From contig OY970260.1 in assembly GCA_963715625.1 (NCBI GenBank), forward strand, positions 682,001 to 746,000: 64,000 nucleotides of DNA. The letters are read 5' to 3'. Source of the DNA: VRUE01 sp963715625. GTDB taxonomy: Bacteria; Actinomycetota; Thermoleophilia; Solirubrobacterales; 70-9. The position numbers were made by a program, and so were the translations under genes. Below are positions 1 through 7,475 of the stretch, in pieces (position 1 is the first letter of the stretch; the number at the start of each line of letters is the position of its first letter). The notes beneath the pieces were generated by a model. That model did not search any database and was not told where the DNA came from. It was given only the letters and a program-made list of their open reading frames with translations.

Positions 1-273
1 CGCGAGGATCTCTATCCCGAGCCCTTCGAGTTCCGCCCCGAGCGCTGGCTCGGCCGCAAGCCCGGCACCTATGAGTGGATCCCCTTCGGCGGCGGCATCC
101 GCCGCTGCCTCGGCGCCGCTCTGGCGATGGCCGAGATGCGCGTCGTCCTCGAGGCGACGGCCCGCCGCCTCGACCTCGCGGCCGCCGAGCCCGAGCCCGA
201 GCGCGCCCTGCACCGCAACGTGACGATGATCCCCGCCCGCGGCGGCAGGGTCGTCCTGCGCGCCCGCAGCTGA
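1..273 (+). CDS. Cytochrome P450, C-terminal fragment
   Basis: This is the last 90 codons of a cytochrome P450 monooxygenase whose start lies outside the window. The reading frame opens at base 1 and ends at TGA 271-273. It shows the PERW-type motif (FRPERWL) and then the heme-binding loop FGGGIRRCLGAALA, whose cysteine is the axial thiolate ligand of the heme iron. The tail after the loop has the usual length, so the 3' end is intact. Family assignment is firm, but the substrate cannot be judged from this part. The next gene is convergent and begins two bases later. Confidence 0.93.
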   Translation, partial: REDLYPEPFEFRPERWLGRKPGTYEWIPFGGGIRRCLGAALAMAEMRVVLEATARRLDLAAAEPEPERALHRNVTMIPARGGRVVLRARS

Positions 274-275
274 GC

Positions 276-521
276 TCAGCCCGAGAGCGGCCGGCCGCGC
301 CAGAGCTGGACCAGGCCCCAGAGCGAGACCGCCGCCCAGACGGTCTCCAGGAGGAGGAACCCCCACTGGCGCCCCTCCCAGGCGAGCACCGCGAGCACCA
401 CCGAGCCGACCAGGTTGAGGACGAGGTAGGCCCGCGAGTGCTGGTCCATGGCGCCGAACTGGGCCGCGGCATAGGCACTCAGGATGAGCAGCGCCCCGAT
501 GACCTGGACGAGCTGGTCCAT
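276..521 (-). CDS. Small three-helix membrane protein (CBU_0592-like)
   Basis: This 81-residue protein is almost entirely hydrophobic, with about three membrane segments (near residues 4-21, 31-48 and 52-72) and a short polar tail. The arrangement resembles the small CBU_0592 family of uncharacterised membrane proteins. No catalytic motif is visible. It is convergent with the P450 fragment, with a two-base gap. It lies upstream of nothing obviously related, so no function can be inferred from context. Confidence 0.65.
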   Translation of the reverse strand: MDQLVQVIGALLILSAYAAAQFGAMDQHSRAYLVLNLVGSVVLAVLAWEGRQWGFLLLETVWAAVSLWGLVQLWRGRPLSG

Positions 522-569
522 CGGGAATTCATAGCCTCTTTCGAGGGAGGCGACGCCAGGGGCCGCGAA

Positions 570-658
570 CGGAGAGGGAGGGATTCGAACCCTCGAGAGA
601 GCTTGCGCCCCCTACTCGCTTAGCAGGCGAGTGCCTTCAGCCACTCGGCCACCTCTCC
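570..658 (-). tRNA. tRNA-Ser (anticodon GCT)
   Basis: Read on the minus strand, the acceptor arm GGAGAGG pairs with CCTCTCC and is followed by discriminator G. The anticodon arm carries CTGCTAA, giving anticodon GCT. A long variable arm (GGGGGCGCAAGCTCTC region) marks it as a class II serine tRNA. The T loop is TTCGAAT. No CCA is encoded. Confidence 0.95.
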
Positions 659-714
659 GGGCACTGGGCCGATTGTAAGAGCTGGTGCCCGGCGGCGCGG
701 CTAGTCTCATCTTC

Positions 715-1917
715 GTGTCCGGCCGCTCGCATGCACAGCTGGAGCAGATCTTCGAGGAGGTGGAGGCGCCGTTCGCCTTCGTCGATCTCGACGCGATGTG
801 GGCGAACTCCGATGCGATGCTGGAGCGGGCGGGCGGCAAGCCGATCCGGGTGGCAAGCAAGTCGGTGCGCTGCCGCGGCGTTGTGGAGCGGATCCTCGGC
901 CGGGACGAGCGCTACGCCGGGCTGATGACGTTCACCCTGCCGGAGACGCTCTGGCTGGCCGAGCGCGGCTTCGAGAACCTGCTGCTCGCCTACCCGACCG
1001 CGGACACGGGAGCGCTGGGCGAGCTGGCGCTGCGATCGGCCGCCAGCTCGGCCGAGGCGCCGATCGTGATGGTCGACTGCAGCGAGCATCTCGACGCGAT
1101 CGAGTCGGTCCTTGGCGCGGACGCGGCGCCGGTCCGTGTCTGCATCGACCTCGATGCCGGCTGGTGGGCGATGGGCGGGCGGATCAAGGTCGGGCCCAAG
1201 CGCTCTCCGGTGCACACGGTCGAGCAGGCGGTGGCGCTTGCGCAGGAGATCGAGCGTCGCCCGAAGCTCGAGCTCGCCGCGCTGATGTCCTACGAGGGCC
1301 AGATCGCCGGCGTCGGCGACCAACCGCCCGGGCGCCGGTTCCGCGGCGCCGCGATCCGCACGATGCAGCGCCGCTCGACGGCGGAGCTGGCGGAGCGCCG
1401 CGCCGCCGCCGTCGCCGCGATCCGCGAGTTCGCCGAGCTGCCGATCGTCAACGGCGGCGGCACCGGCAGCCTCGAGCTGACCGGCGCCGAGGACGCGGTG
1501 ACGGAGATCGCCGCGGGATCGGGCTTCTACGCCCCCGCCCTCTTCGATCACTACAGCCGCTTCTCGCTCACGCCCGCCGCAGGCTTCGCCCTGCCGATCG
1601 TGCGCAAGCCGGCGCCCGGCATCGCAACCGCGCTCGGCGGCGGCTACCTCGCCTCGGGCAGCGGCGACGCGGCGCGGCTTCCCTCGCCCTGGCTCCCCGC
1701 CGGGCTCGAGCTCGACGCCGAGGAGGGCGCCGGCGAGGTCCAGACCCCCCTCGGCGGCCCGCCCGCCCGCGACCTGCAGATCGGCGACCGCGTCTACATG
1801 CGCCACGCCAAGGCCGGCGAGCTCTGCGAGCGCTTCGACGCCCTGCACCTGGTCGAGGGCGAGGAGATCGTCAACGTGGTCCCCACCTACCGAGGCGAGG
1901 GCCAGACGTTCCTCTGA
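715..1917 (+). CDS. PLP-dependent D-amino-acid deaminase/aldolase-like enzyme
   Basis: This is a fold-type III PLP enzyme of the alanine racemase N-terminal / D-threonine aldolase-like group. Such enzymes act on D-amino acids (D-threonine aldolase, D-serine dehydratase). The N-terminal barrel starts with PFAFVDLDA, and Lys49 in VASKSVR is the expected Schiff-base lysine. A glycine-rich phosphate loop (NGGGTGS) follows, and the C-terminal domain ends near RHAKAGELCERF, where the metal-binding His/Cys pair of this family sits. GTG715 was chosen because it leaves a normal short lead before the barrel; GTG685 is an alternative. It is convergent with an aldonolactone oxidase, a pairing common in actinobacteria from general knowledge. 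The substrate is uncertain. Confidence 0.82.
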   Translation: MSGRSHAQLEQIFEEVEAPFAFVDLDAMWANSDAMLERAGGKPIRVASKSVRCRGVVERILGRDERYAGLMTFTLPETLWLAERGFENLLLAYPTADTGALGELALRSAASSAEAPIVMVDCSEHLDAIESVLGADAAPVRVCIDLDAGWWAMGGRIKVGPKRSPVHTVEQAVALAQEIERRPKLELAALMSYEGQIAGVGDQPPGRRFRGAAIRTMQRRSTAELAERRAAAVAAIREFAELPIVNGGGTGSLELTGAEDAVTEIAAGSGFYAPALFDHYSRFSLTPAAGFALPIVRKPAPGIATALGGGYLASGSGDAARLPSPWLPAGLELDAEEGAGEVQTPLGGPPARDLQIGDRVYMRHAKAGELCERFDALHLVEGEEIVNVVPTYRGEGQTFL

Positions 1918-1920
1918 CAA

Positions 1921-1963
1921 GTGCAACGTTTTGTGGCCCCCACAGAGCCACAAAACGTTGCAC
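1921..1963. terminator. 17-bp perfect palindrome between convergent genes
   Basis: Arms GTGCAACGTTTTGTGGC at 1921-1937 and its exact complement at 1947-1963 enclose a 9-base loop. It sits in the 57-base gap between two convergent genes, so a bidirectional transcription stop is the simplest reading. No T-run follows on either side. Confidence 0.7.
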
Positions 1964-1974
1964 CTCGCGGTCGC

Positions 1975-3303
1975 TCAGGAGCCGAGGACGCGTTCGGCGT
2001 ACTCGTTGGTGAAGACCCGGGCGGGGTCGAGCTTGTCGCGCGCGGCCTGGAACGCAGACCAGCGTGGGTAGCGCTGCGACAGCGTGGCCGCGGTCTGGAA
2101 GTGGCGCTTGCCCCAGTGGGGACGACCGCCGTAGGAGTCCATGATCGACTCGACCGCCTCGAAGTAAGGGCGCCACTCCATGCCGCGGTACTGGTGGACG
2201 GCGATGTAGGCGGTGTCGCGCTCGTGCGAGGGGCTGAGCAGGGCGTCGTCGGCGGCGGTCACCCGCATCTCGATCGGGAAGAAGACCGGGTAGCGGTTGG
2301 CCCGCACCCACTCGATCACCCGGCGCGCCGCCTCGGGACCGTGCTCGCGCGGCACCCCGTACTCCATCTCGGTGAAGCGGACGCGGCGCTCGTTGGCGAA
2401 GATCCGGTCGCTGCGGTCGGTCGCCTTGCTGCCCGAGGCGAGCCAGGCGGCGAGGCGGGAGAGCGAGGGGATCGCTTGCGGAACCGCCTTCCCGGCCGCG
2501 GAGATCGCCTCCAGCGCCCAGTTCTCGAGCACGATGTCGTTGAGGTAGGCGGCGGCCCGACCGCGCGGGCGCGGCGGACCGTCCGTGCGGTTGCGCTCCA
2601 GGACCAGGGCGGAGTCGGCGTAGGGGAAGGTGAAGAGCTCGAAGTGCTCGTTGGCGTCGGCGCCCTCCTGGAAGGCGTCGAAGACCTCCTCGCGGGGCCG
2701 GCGCGTGTCGACCCGGTGCAACGTGAAGGCCGGGACGCAGCGCAGGGTCACCGCCGAGATCGCGCCGAGCGCTCCGATCCCGACCCGCGCGGCCCGCAGC
2801 AGCTCGGGGTCGCCGCCGGCGCTCAGCTCCCGCACCGAGCCGTCGGCGAGGACCAGCTCCAGCGCCTCCACCTGGGTGGAGAGGTTGCCCAGCTTCGCCC
2901 CGGTCCCGTGCGTTCCGGTCGAGATCGCCCCGGCGATCGTCTGGCGGTCGATGTCGCCGAGGTTCTCCATCGCCAGCCCGAGCCGGTGCAGCTCCTCGCC
3001 CAGCTCGGCCAGCACAGTGCCCGCACCGACCTTGACCAGGCCGGAGGAGCGGTCGGCGTCGATCACGCCGCTGAGCGAGCGGACGTCGACCATCGTGCCC
3101 TCGGTCTTCGCCGCCCCGGTGAAGGAGTGGCCCGAGCCGGCGACGCCGACCTTGCGTCCGACCGCGACGGCCCTGCCGATCGCCTCGGCGAGCTCCTCGC
3201 GCCCGCGCGGGCGCACCAGCTCGAACGGCGCGCAGGCCTGGTCCCCGGCCCAGTTGCGCCAGGCCGATCCGGGTCCCCCCCGCTCGCTGCTCGACGAAGC
3301 CAT
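1975..3303 (-). CDS. FAD-linked D-arabinono-1,4-lactone oxidase family protein
   Basis: This 442-residue protein has a VAO-type FAD domain at about residues 25-195. His59 in GSGHSF lies at the position used for covalent flavin attachment in AldO-like enzymes. It is followed by an ALO C-terminal domain with the HWGK motif near residue 390. Family members oxidise aldonolactones or alditols and reduce O2 to H2O2. No signal peptide is visible, so it is probably cytoplasmic. It lies 12 bases downstream of the MFS gene on the same strand, so the two are probably co-transcribed. The exact sugar substrate cannot be read from sequence. Confidence 0.88.
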   Translation of the reverse strand: MASSSSERGGPGSAWRNWAGDQACAPFELVRPRGREELAEAIGRAVAVGRKVGVAGSGHSFTGAAKTEGTMVDVRSLSGVIDADRSSGLVKVGAGTVLAELGEELHRLGLAMENLGDIDRQTIAGAISTGTHGTGAKLGNLSTQVEALELVLADGSVRELSAGGDPELLRAARVGIGALGAISAVTLRCVPAFTLHRVDTRRPREEVFDAFQEGADANEHFELFTFPYADSALVLERNRTDGPPRPRGRAAAYLNDIVLENWALEAISAAGKAVPQAIPSLSRLAAWLASGSKATDRSDRIFANERRVRFTEMEYGVPREHGPEAARRVIEWVRANRYPVFFPIEMRVTAADDALLSPSHERDTAYIAVHQYRGMEWRPYFEAVESIMDSYGGRPHWGKRHFQTAATLSQRYPRWSAFQAARDKLDPARVFTNEYAERVLGS

Positions 3304-3315
3304 TCCCAGCGGAGA

Positions 3316-4479
3316 CTAGCCCCCTCCCTCCTCGATGGGACGGACCGAGGGCGGCGCCAGGACATGGACGGAGTAGGCAACCGTGCAGAGCAGGAGAGCG
3401 GCGATCGCCAGCGCCGGAGTCGCGTTGCCCGCCGCGCCCGCGAGGACACCACCGGCGAGGCCGCCGACGACCTGGCCGAACGCCCAGGCCATGTTGGAGA
3501 GGCCAGCGGCGAACCCCTGGTGCAGGCGGCTCGACTCGGCCATCTCCGAGAGCATGGTCAGGGCCGGGGTGAAGCAGATTCCGCCGCCGAGCGAGGTCAG
3601 CATCAGCCCCGCCATCACCACCCCCATGGTCGATCCGACGGCAACGGCGACCATCGCGACCGAGCAGATGCTGAGGCCGATCGTGAACGGCGTTCTGCGT
3701 CCCACCCGGTCCGAGTAGCGGCCGGCGAGCGGCGCCAGCAGCGCCTCCAGCGCGGCGCCGGCGATGAAGCCCCCGGCGATCAGGGTGTGGCCGCCGCCCA
3801 GGTCGGCGATCTGAAGCGGCGCCAGGACCTCGACCGCGCCGAACATCACCGACGGCACGGCGACGAACGCGGTCCCGGTGAGGATCGGGCGGGTGAAGAT
3901 GATCTCGGCGATCTTGCGCAGCGGCTGGCGCTCGGGCGGTTCGGCCTCGGGCAGGCGCACGGCGAGGACGGCGAGGACGATCGCCACCGCGAGGACGCCG
4001 CTGAACACGACCTCGGTCCCCACCTCCGCCGCGAAGGCGCCCAGCGCGGGGCCGAACAGGGCGCCGCCCACCGCGGTGCCCAACGCCGTGCCGATGACGG
4101 CGCCGCGCCGCTCGGGCGGCGCCGTCGTGACCAGCCAGGTCAGCGCGCCCGACCAGATCAGGGCCCCCGAGACGCCCTGGACGAAACGGGCGACGTCGAG
4201 CAGGACGTACTCGCCAGCGAAGCCGAAGGCGACGCTGGAGCAGCCGAGCAGCAACAGGCCGCCGATGACCGTGCGGCGCGGGCCGATGCGCGCGGCGAAG
4301 AGACCGGCCGGGAGGGAGAAGGCCAGGGTCCCGGCGGCGTAGGAGGCGGAGAGGACGCCGGCCTGGGCCTTGCTGAGACCGAGCTCGGACACGTACTCCG
4401 GCAGCAGCGGCGCGATCGCGGAGAAGAAGACGACGTCGAAGAAGACCATCGCCGAGGCAAGTACGAGCAGTCGGCGCAT
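3316..4479 (-). CDS. MFS transporter, 12 membrane segments
   Basis: This is a major facilitator superfamily carrier of about 387 residues. It begins with a hydrophobic helix and has the family motif A-like stretch ARIGPRRT after the second helix and YSDRVGRRTPF in the second half. The pattern is that of a drug- or metabolite-efflux permease; the substrate is unknown. ATG4479 (MRRLLVL) puts charged residues just before the first helix and is preferred; ATG4497 gives six extra residues. Neither has a strong ribosome site. It is the first gene of a likely two-gene unit with the aldonolactone oxidase. Confidence 0.88.
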   Translation of the reverse strand: MRRLLVLASAMVFFDVVFFSAIAPLLPEYVSELGLSKAQAGVLSASYAAGTLAFSLPAGLFAARIGPRRTVIGGLLLLGCSSVAFGFAGEYVLLDVARFVQGVSGALIWSGALTWLVTTAPPERRGAVIGTALGTAVGGALFGPALGAFAAEVGTEVVFSGVLAVAIVLAVLAVRLPEAEPPERQPLRKIAEIIFTRPILTGTAFVAVPSVMFGAVEVLAPLQIADLGGGHTLIAGGFIAGAALEALLAPLAGRYSDRVGRRTPFTIGLSICSVAMVAVAVGSTMGVVMAGLMLTSLGGGICFTPALTMLSEMAESSRLHQGFAAGLSNMAWAFGQVVGGLAGGVLAGAAGNATPALAIAALLLCTVAYSVHVLAPPSVRPIEEGGG

Positions 4480-4555
4480 TGCAGACAATACAATCATCTA
4501 GAGCGCTTTCGGTCATGCGCCTCAGCGTCTAGCATCGACCGAACGTTTACTCCCC

Positions 4556-4644
4556 GGAGGGGTGGCAGAGCGGTTGAATGCACCGGTCTTGAAAACCGGC
4601 AGGCGCCGAAAGGCGTCTCGAGGGTTCGAATCCCTCCCCCTCCG
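4556..4644 (+). tRNA. tRNA-Ser (anticodon TGA)
   Basis: The acceptor arm GGAGGGG pairs with CCCCTCC and is followed by discriminator G. The anticodon loop CTTGAAA gives anticodon TGA. There is a long variable arm (GCGCCGAAAGGCGTC) and T loop TTCGAAT. No encoded CCA. Together with 570-658 this makes two serine tRNAs within 4 kb. Confidence 0.95.
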
Positions 4645-4855
4645 CTTTAGAGTCAGAAGTCGGCGATCGCTCCGAGACCTGACGGAGCTGCCGGCCGGGG
4701 CGCCCGCCCTTCGGCGGCCTCACTGCGCGAGGCGGCCTCGCTGCGCGAGGCCGCGAGGGCCATCGTTCACCGCCTCAATACGATGGGTCCGTGAGTGGAC
4801 GCGGCCAGAGAGTGCCTGGTGGGGTCGCGCATGAGCTGCCGGCGAGGCCGCTGAC

Positions 4856-5344
4856 TCATTGTCCGGACTGCGTCTCATTCGACGTGAGCGCGATGACGTC
4901 GCCGCGGTCAAGGGGGCGACCGGCGGCTCGCTTCATCGCGATTAGGTCGTCCTTGCCGGCGACCGCCACGCTGATTCCGGCGACCTCGATCACGAGAGCG
5001 CGTGCGCGCACGCGCTCATAGACATCGGCGCCCGGCGGCGACAGGTGTACGTCGATACCTCCGGCTTGCGAGTCGAGCGTCAGCGTCTGCGCAGCGGCGA
5101 TCCGCTCGGCATCGATCCGCGTGTTGTCGCCTTTCTCCGAGTGCGCGTCGAGCGAGCGCAGGGCGAGCGCAAGCCGCTCGAGATTGGCTCGGTCGGGAGA
5201 CGGAAGGACATCGACGTCCTGAGTGGTGCGGACATGGCCGTGGGCCTGGACCGCGAGACCGCCGATGACGACCATATCCACATCGTGCTCGGCGAGCGCG
5301 ACGAGGATGTCGGCTGCCCGCAGCGGTGTTTCCCGGCGGGTCAT
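4856..5344 (-). CDS. Nucleotidyltransferase-fold protein (AbiEii/MNT-like)
   Basis: This 162-residue protein starts with a polymerase-beta-like nucleotidyltransferase core. VVIGGLAVQAHG (GG at 28-29) is followed by TTQDVDVLP (Asp43 and Asp45, the metal-binding pair). The C-terminal half resembles the DUF6036/AbiEii-type proteins, which in known systems act as toxins by modifying tRNA or protein. Its start overlaps the end of the upstream XRE gene by four bases (ATGA), so the two are translationally coupled. A toxin role is inference from this pairing; a sugar or antibiotic nucleotidyltransferase remains possible. Confidence 0.75.
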   Translation of the reverse strand: MTRRETPLRAADILVALAEHDVDMVVIGGLAVQAHGHVRTTQDVDVLPSPDRANLERLALALRSLDAHSEKGDNTRIDAERIAAAQTLTLDSQAGGIDVHLSPPGADVYERVRARALVIEVAGISVAVAGKDDLIAMKRAAGRPLDRGDVIALTSNETQSGQ

Positions 5345-5715
5345 CGGGTGCGCCGGGCCTTGCTCCCGGCAACGGCGACTTCGCCCGCGAGCTGATTCCA
5401 GCTGATTGCCAACTCGAGCCGCTCGCCGGGGGCGCGCGCCAGATTCGCGGCGAGGTGGGCCTCGTCGTTGTCGCTTTCCATCCGGCGCGCCTCGAGCGTC
5501 GGCTCCTCGCCGAGCGCTGCGAGCAGGGAGGCGAGGGTCGTGAAACTCGGTGAGTTCTCGCCGCGCTCGATCCTGCTGACAGCGGCCTGGGTGGTCCCGG
5601 CGCGCAGCGCGAGCTGCCGCTGGCTCAGACCGTGCGCCTCGCGGCGGGCGCGAACCAGGTGGGCAGGCGACTGCTTCGTCTCAGCCTTCGAGAGGGGGTT
5701 GCCGTCACTCGGCAT
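5341..5715 (-). CDS. XRE-family HTH regulator, probable antitoxin
   Basis: This 124-residue protein carries a helix-turn-helix of the Cro/C1 type at about residues 19-72 (LSQRQLALRAGTT, then AVSRIERGENSPSF). The remaining 50 residues form a predicted helical tail. It is the first gene of a two-gene unit with the nucleotidyltransferase and probably represses its own promoter. An imperfect dyad lies 16-33 bases upstream of the start. ATG5715 has only a short leader, so a near-leaderless transcript is likely. Confidence 0.8.
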   Translation of the reverse strand: MPSDGNPLSKAETKQSPAHLVRARREAHGLSQRQLALRAGTTQAAVSRIERGENSPSFTTLASLLAALGEEPTLEARRMESDNDEAHLAANLARAPGERLELAISWNQLAGEVAVAGSKARRTR

Positions 5716-5730
5716 GCCACGAATGATATC

Positions 5731-5748
5731 TAATTTGGTGTCAGATTA
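5731..5748. promoter_or_regulatory. Putative operator of the XRE/nucleotidyltransferase unit
   Basis: TAATTTGGTGTCAGATTA is an 18-bp imperfect dyad with 7-bp arms, one mismatch and a 4-base centre. It is AT-rich in a GC-rich genome and placed just before ATG5715, at the -10/-35 position expected for an autoregulated XRE promoter. The assignment is from position and symmetry only. Confidence 0.5.
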
Positions 5749-5833
5749 ATTCCGTGAAGGTCGTGCTTCGGGCCAAGCCACTTCTTGACCTCGGGGTTCG
5801 AATAGCTCCCATCAACCCCGTTGGCCCCGCGTC

Positions 5834-6058
5834 CTAGCCGTCTGCCCGCGGGAGCAAGCCAGAGTCGCTCAGAACGCGGACGTGATAGTCGACGAGGGGA
5901 GCCGTGGCTCTTACGTCGGATAGCTCGCGGAGGAGGTCGTCGGGTGCCAACGATCTCTGCTCGTCCTGTTCGTACAGGGCGAGAATTCGAACCCGGATCG
6001 GATGGCTGCGCGCGTACTCCTCACGATCCATCTGCCTCTGGCCCCTGTCGTCGCACAT
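5834..6058 (-). CDS. Small winged-helix (ArsR-like) regulator
   Basis: This 74-residue protein has the pattern of a one-domain winged helix: EEYARSHPIRVRILALYEQ is the first helix pair of ArsR/GntR-like folds, and LVDYHVRVLSDSGLL is the recognition helix and wing. ATG6058 has a purine-rich ribosome site (GGAAGGGA) and is used here; ATG6031 would remove nine residues. It is a stand-alone gene upstream of a RiPP-like locus but on the other strand. Its target is unknown. Confidence 0.65.
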   Translation of the reverse strand: MCDDRGQRQMDREEYARSHPIRVRILALYEQDEQRSLAPDDLLRELSDVRATAPLVDYHVRVLSDSGLLPRADG

Positions 6059-6132
6059 CTGCTTCCCTTCCTTGCGTTGCGGCCTCCCTCAGCCGGCGGC
6101 GCTTCATCGCGCTCACGATGACAGCCAGCCGC

Positions 6133-6186
6133 TCAACACCCCGGCGGCTGGCTACCGATTACCGAAACCGGCCGCCGGGGTGTTGA
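6133..6186. terminator. 16-bp palindrome downstream of the 6319-6921 regulator
   Basis: Perfect arms TCAACACCCCGGCGGC (6133-6148) and its complement (6171-6186) enclose a 22-base loop. It lies 3' of the minus-strand gene ending at 6319, so it probably stops that transcript. No T-run follows. Confidence 0.55.
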
Positions 6187-6318
6187 ACGTAGAGGGCCTT
6201 TGATGAGACCTATTGTTAGGCCTCAATGGAGTAATGGAGGATTCCACACGGGCGGGGGAAATACCTCCACGATTTTAGGACGTGTCAAATCGACCGGTCG
6301 ATCGACTTCGATACCACG

Positions 6319-6921
6319 CTATTTCTCAGTCTCCGCCCCCGATGGCATCTCAAAAGAGAACGTCGCGACCCTCACATTGATCAGCTTGCTCTCGTCGCCG
6401 GCCTCGCGTGCCCGCTCGACGCTTTCGACTTCGACCTCGCGGGCAAGGGCCAGTAGATCGTCGAGACGTTCGTTGAGCTTGATCCATCCCTGCTCATCTA
6501 CTCGGAGCGGGGATCGGGTGTTGTGCGACCCTGCGCGGGCCTGGAGGGTTTTGGCGTGCCATGCCACGGCGACATCCCGCAACAGCAACTGGTGGGTCCA
6601 GAGCACAAGCCGTTCCCGGTCCTCCTGGCTCAGCTCGTCCCATTCCTCGTTGTTCAATATCGGTCGCATCACGGCTCGATAGATGGTCGTTGCCTGTCCT
6701 CGCCTCATCTCCGTGCCAACCGGCTCGACCAAGCCCATCTTCTCGAGCTCCCCCACGTCATAGTCCGCCTTGTTGAGCTTGGTGCCCAACTCCCTGGCGA
6801 CATCGCTCTTTGACGCCGGGCCTTCGACCAGGGCAACCAGAGCCGCGAGCTGCCCAGGGTTATGGAGCAGACGAAAGAGCTGCTCGTCGATACGGATCTC
6901 CGGCATCACTGTCTTTGCCAC
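6319..6921 (-). CDS. ArsR/MarR-like winged-helix transcriptional regulator
   Basis: This 200-residue protein begins with a winged helix at about residues 14-90. IDEQLFRLLHNPGQLAAL is a typical first helix; KSDVARELGTKLNKADYDVGELEKMGLV is the HTH and wing. A C-terminal helical region of about 100 residues lacks a recognised ligand motif. It is transcribed away from the small-peptide/methyltransferase/E1 locus and shares the intergenic region that holds the first dyad operator (7025-7060). It is therefore a candidate regulator of that locus, which is inference. GC content is lower than in its neighbours. Confidence 0.75.
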   Translation of the reverse strand: MAKTVMPEIRIDEQLFRLLHNPGQLAALVALVEGPASKSDVARELGTKLNKADYDVGELEKMGLVEPVGTEMRRGQATTIYRAVMRPILNNEEWDELSQEDRERLVLWTHQLLLRDVAVAWHAKTLQARAGSHNTRSPLRVDEQGWIKLNERLDDLLALAREVEVESVERAREAGDESKLINVRVATFSFEMPSGAETEK

Positions 6922-7024
6922 AGCCCTCTCCTCTCGGGTCGATTGAGCGCGTCGGACCTTAGCTGATTTCGATTAGGAACAGACGAGTATTTGGATAGCA
7001 CTGCCTCTCTCGCACTCTCTCACA

Positions 7025-7060
7025 TACCGATAGTGATCGACTAGTCAACTACGCTCGGTA
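7025..7060. promoter_or_regulatory. Dyad operator 1 of the RiPP-like locus
   Basis: TACCGA-N8-GACTAGTC-N8-TCGGTA is a 36-bp element exactly symmetric around 7042.5. The same architecture recurs at 7232-7267 and 7421-7462, each time directly before a translation unit. It is a likely binding site for a dimeric or tetrameric regulator. Confidence 0.65.
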
Positions 7061-7098
7061 GCTGGTTGTTCCAAAACCAGTGGGAGGGGGTGATTGAC

Positions 7099-7155
7099 GT
7101 GCTTGAAAAGGTCGAGGCCGTGGTTCCGGCGATCTCTACGTGGAAGCCGGCTTAA
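7099..7155 (+). CDS. Short precursor-like peptide 1 (18 aa)
   Basis: GTG7099 opens an 18-codon gene, MLEKVEAVVPAISTWKPA, ending TAA. A strong purine ribosome site (GGGAGGGGG, 7082-7090) lies 8 bases upstream; in-frame GTG7090 overlaps that site and is less likely. The first nine codons after the start are identical in protein to peptide 2 (LEKVEAVVP), while the C-terminal half varies except for the final K-P-A and an aromatic residue. That is the pattern of a RiPP precursor with a conserved recognition part and variable core. Downstream lie a methyltransferase and an RRE-E1 enzyme. The cleavage site and modification are unknown. Confidence 0.65.
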   Translation: MLEKVEAVVPAISTWKPA

Positions 7156-7164
7156 CGAGCACCA

Positions 7165-7198
7165 GCGGCCGACCCCAGCCTGAGCTGGGGTCGGCCGC
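7165..7198 (+). terminator. Hairpin after peptide 1
   Basis: A perfect 15-bp stem with a four-base loop begins 9 bases after the stop codon (arms 7165-7179 and 7184-7198). No clear T-run follows, so it may act as a partial terminator or 3'-protecting stem giving a high peptide:enzyme ratio. Confidence 0.65.
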
Positions 7199-7231
7199 CC
7201 TGTAAGTGGACTGCCACTTGCCCTTCAAAGC

Positions 7232-7267
7232 TACCAAAACTGATCGACTTGTCGACTAATCTCGGTA
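7232..7267. promoter_or_regulatory. Dyad operator 2 of the RiPP-like locus
   Basis: TACC-N10-GATC-like flanks surround GACTTGTC at 7246-7253, and GGTA closes the dyad at 7264-7267. The centre (7249.5) and arm spacing match operator 1 exactly. It precedes peptide gene 2. Confidence 0.55.
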
Positions 7268-7304
7268 ACTGTTGTCAAAGCCAGCGGGAGAGGGGGTGAT
7301 GGAC

Positions 7305-7361
7305 ATGCTCGAAAAGGTCGAGGCCGTGGTTCCGTCGGTCCACACATTCAAGCCCGCCTAA
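7305..7361 (+). CDS. Short precursor-like peptide 2 (18 aa)
   Basis: ATG7305 starts MLEKVEAVVPSVHTFKPA, ending TAA. The ribosome site GGGAGAGGGGG has the same 8-base spacing as in peptide 1; ATG7299 (two extra residues) is also possible. Compared with peptide 1, the LEKVEAVVP block and terminal KPA are unchanged, while the segment between them differs (AISTW versus SVHTF). DNA identity is highest in the LEKVEAVVP codons. The gene is a tandem copy, about 206 bases from peptide 1, with its own operator and 3' hairpin. It is interpreted as a second RiPP precursor. Confidence 0.65.
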   Translation: MLEKVEAVVPSVHTFKPA

Positions 7362-7370
7362 AGGGCCTCC

Positions 7371-7409
7371 GGCCGATCCCAGCCCAAGAGCTGGGATCGG
7401 CCAGGTTTT
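7371..7409 (+). terminator. Hairpin and short T-run after peptide 2
   Basis: Arms GGCCGATCCCAGC (7371-7383) and its complement (7390-7402) enclose a six-base loop, followed by AGG and TTTT (7406-7409). It resembles the hairpin after peptide 1 in sequence and position. Confidence 0.65.
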
Positions 7410-7420
7410 CAGCTCCATCA

Positions 7421-7462
7421 GCTACCCGAGGCCGCTCGACTAGTCGAGTGACTTCGGGTAGC
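7421..7462. promoter_or_regulatory. Dyad operator 3, before the methyltransferase
   Basis: GCTACCCGA at 7421-7429 and TCGGGTAGC at 7454-7462 are symmetric around 7441.5, which is also the centre of GACTAGTC (7438-7445). This is the longest of the three copies and lies 13 bases before GTG7476, so the enzymes probably share the regulation of the peptides. Confidence 0.65.
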
Positions 7463-7475
7463 CTCTTTCCTTGCG

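Noticed and set aside
1921..4650. Very long plus-strand open frame opposite the oxidase and MFS genes
   Set aside because: It is a high-GC shadow of the minus-strand genes with an arginine/glycine/alanine-rich translation and no domain.
7025..7462. CRISPR-like or tandem repeat array
   Set aside because: Only three copies, each with dyad symmetry and each in front of a translated unit; they are operators rather than an array.
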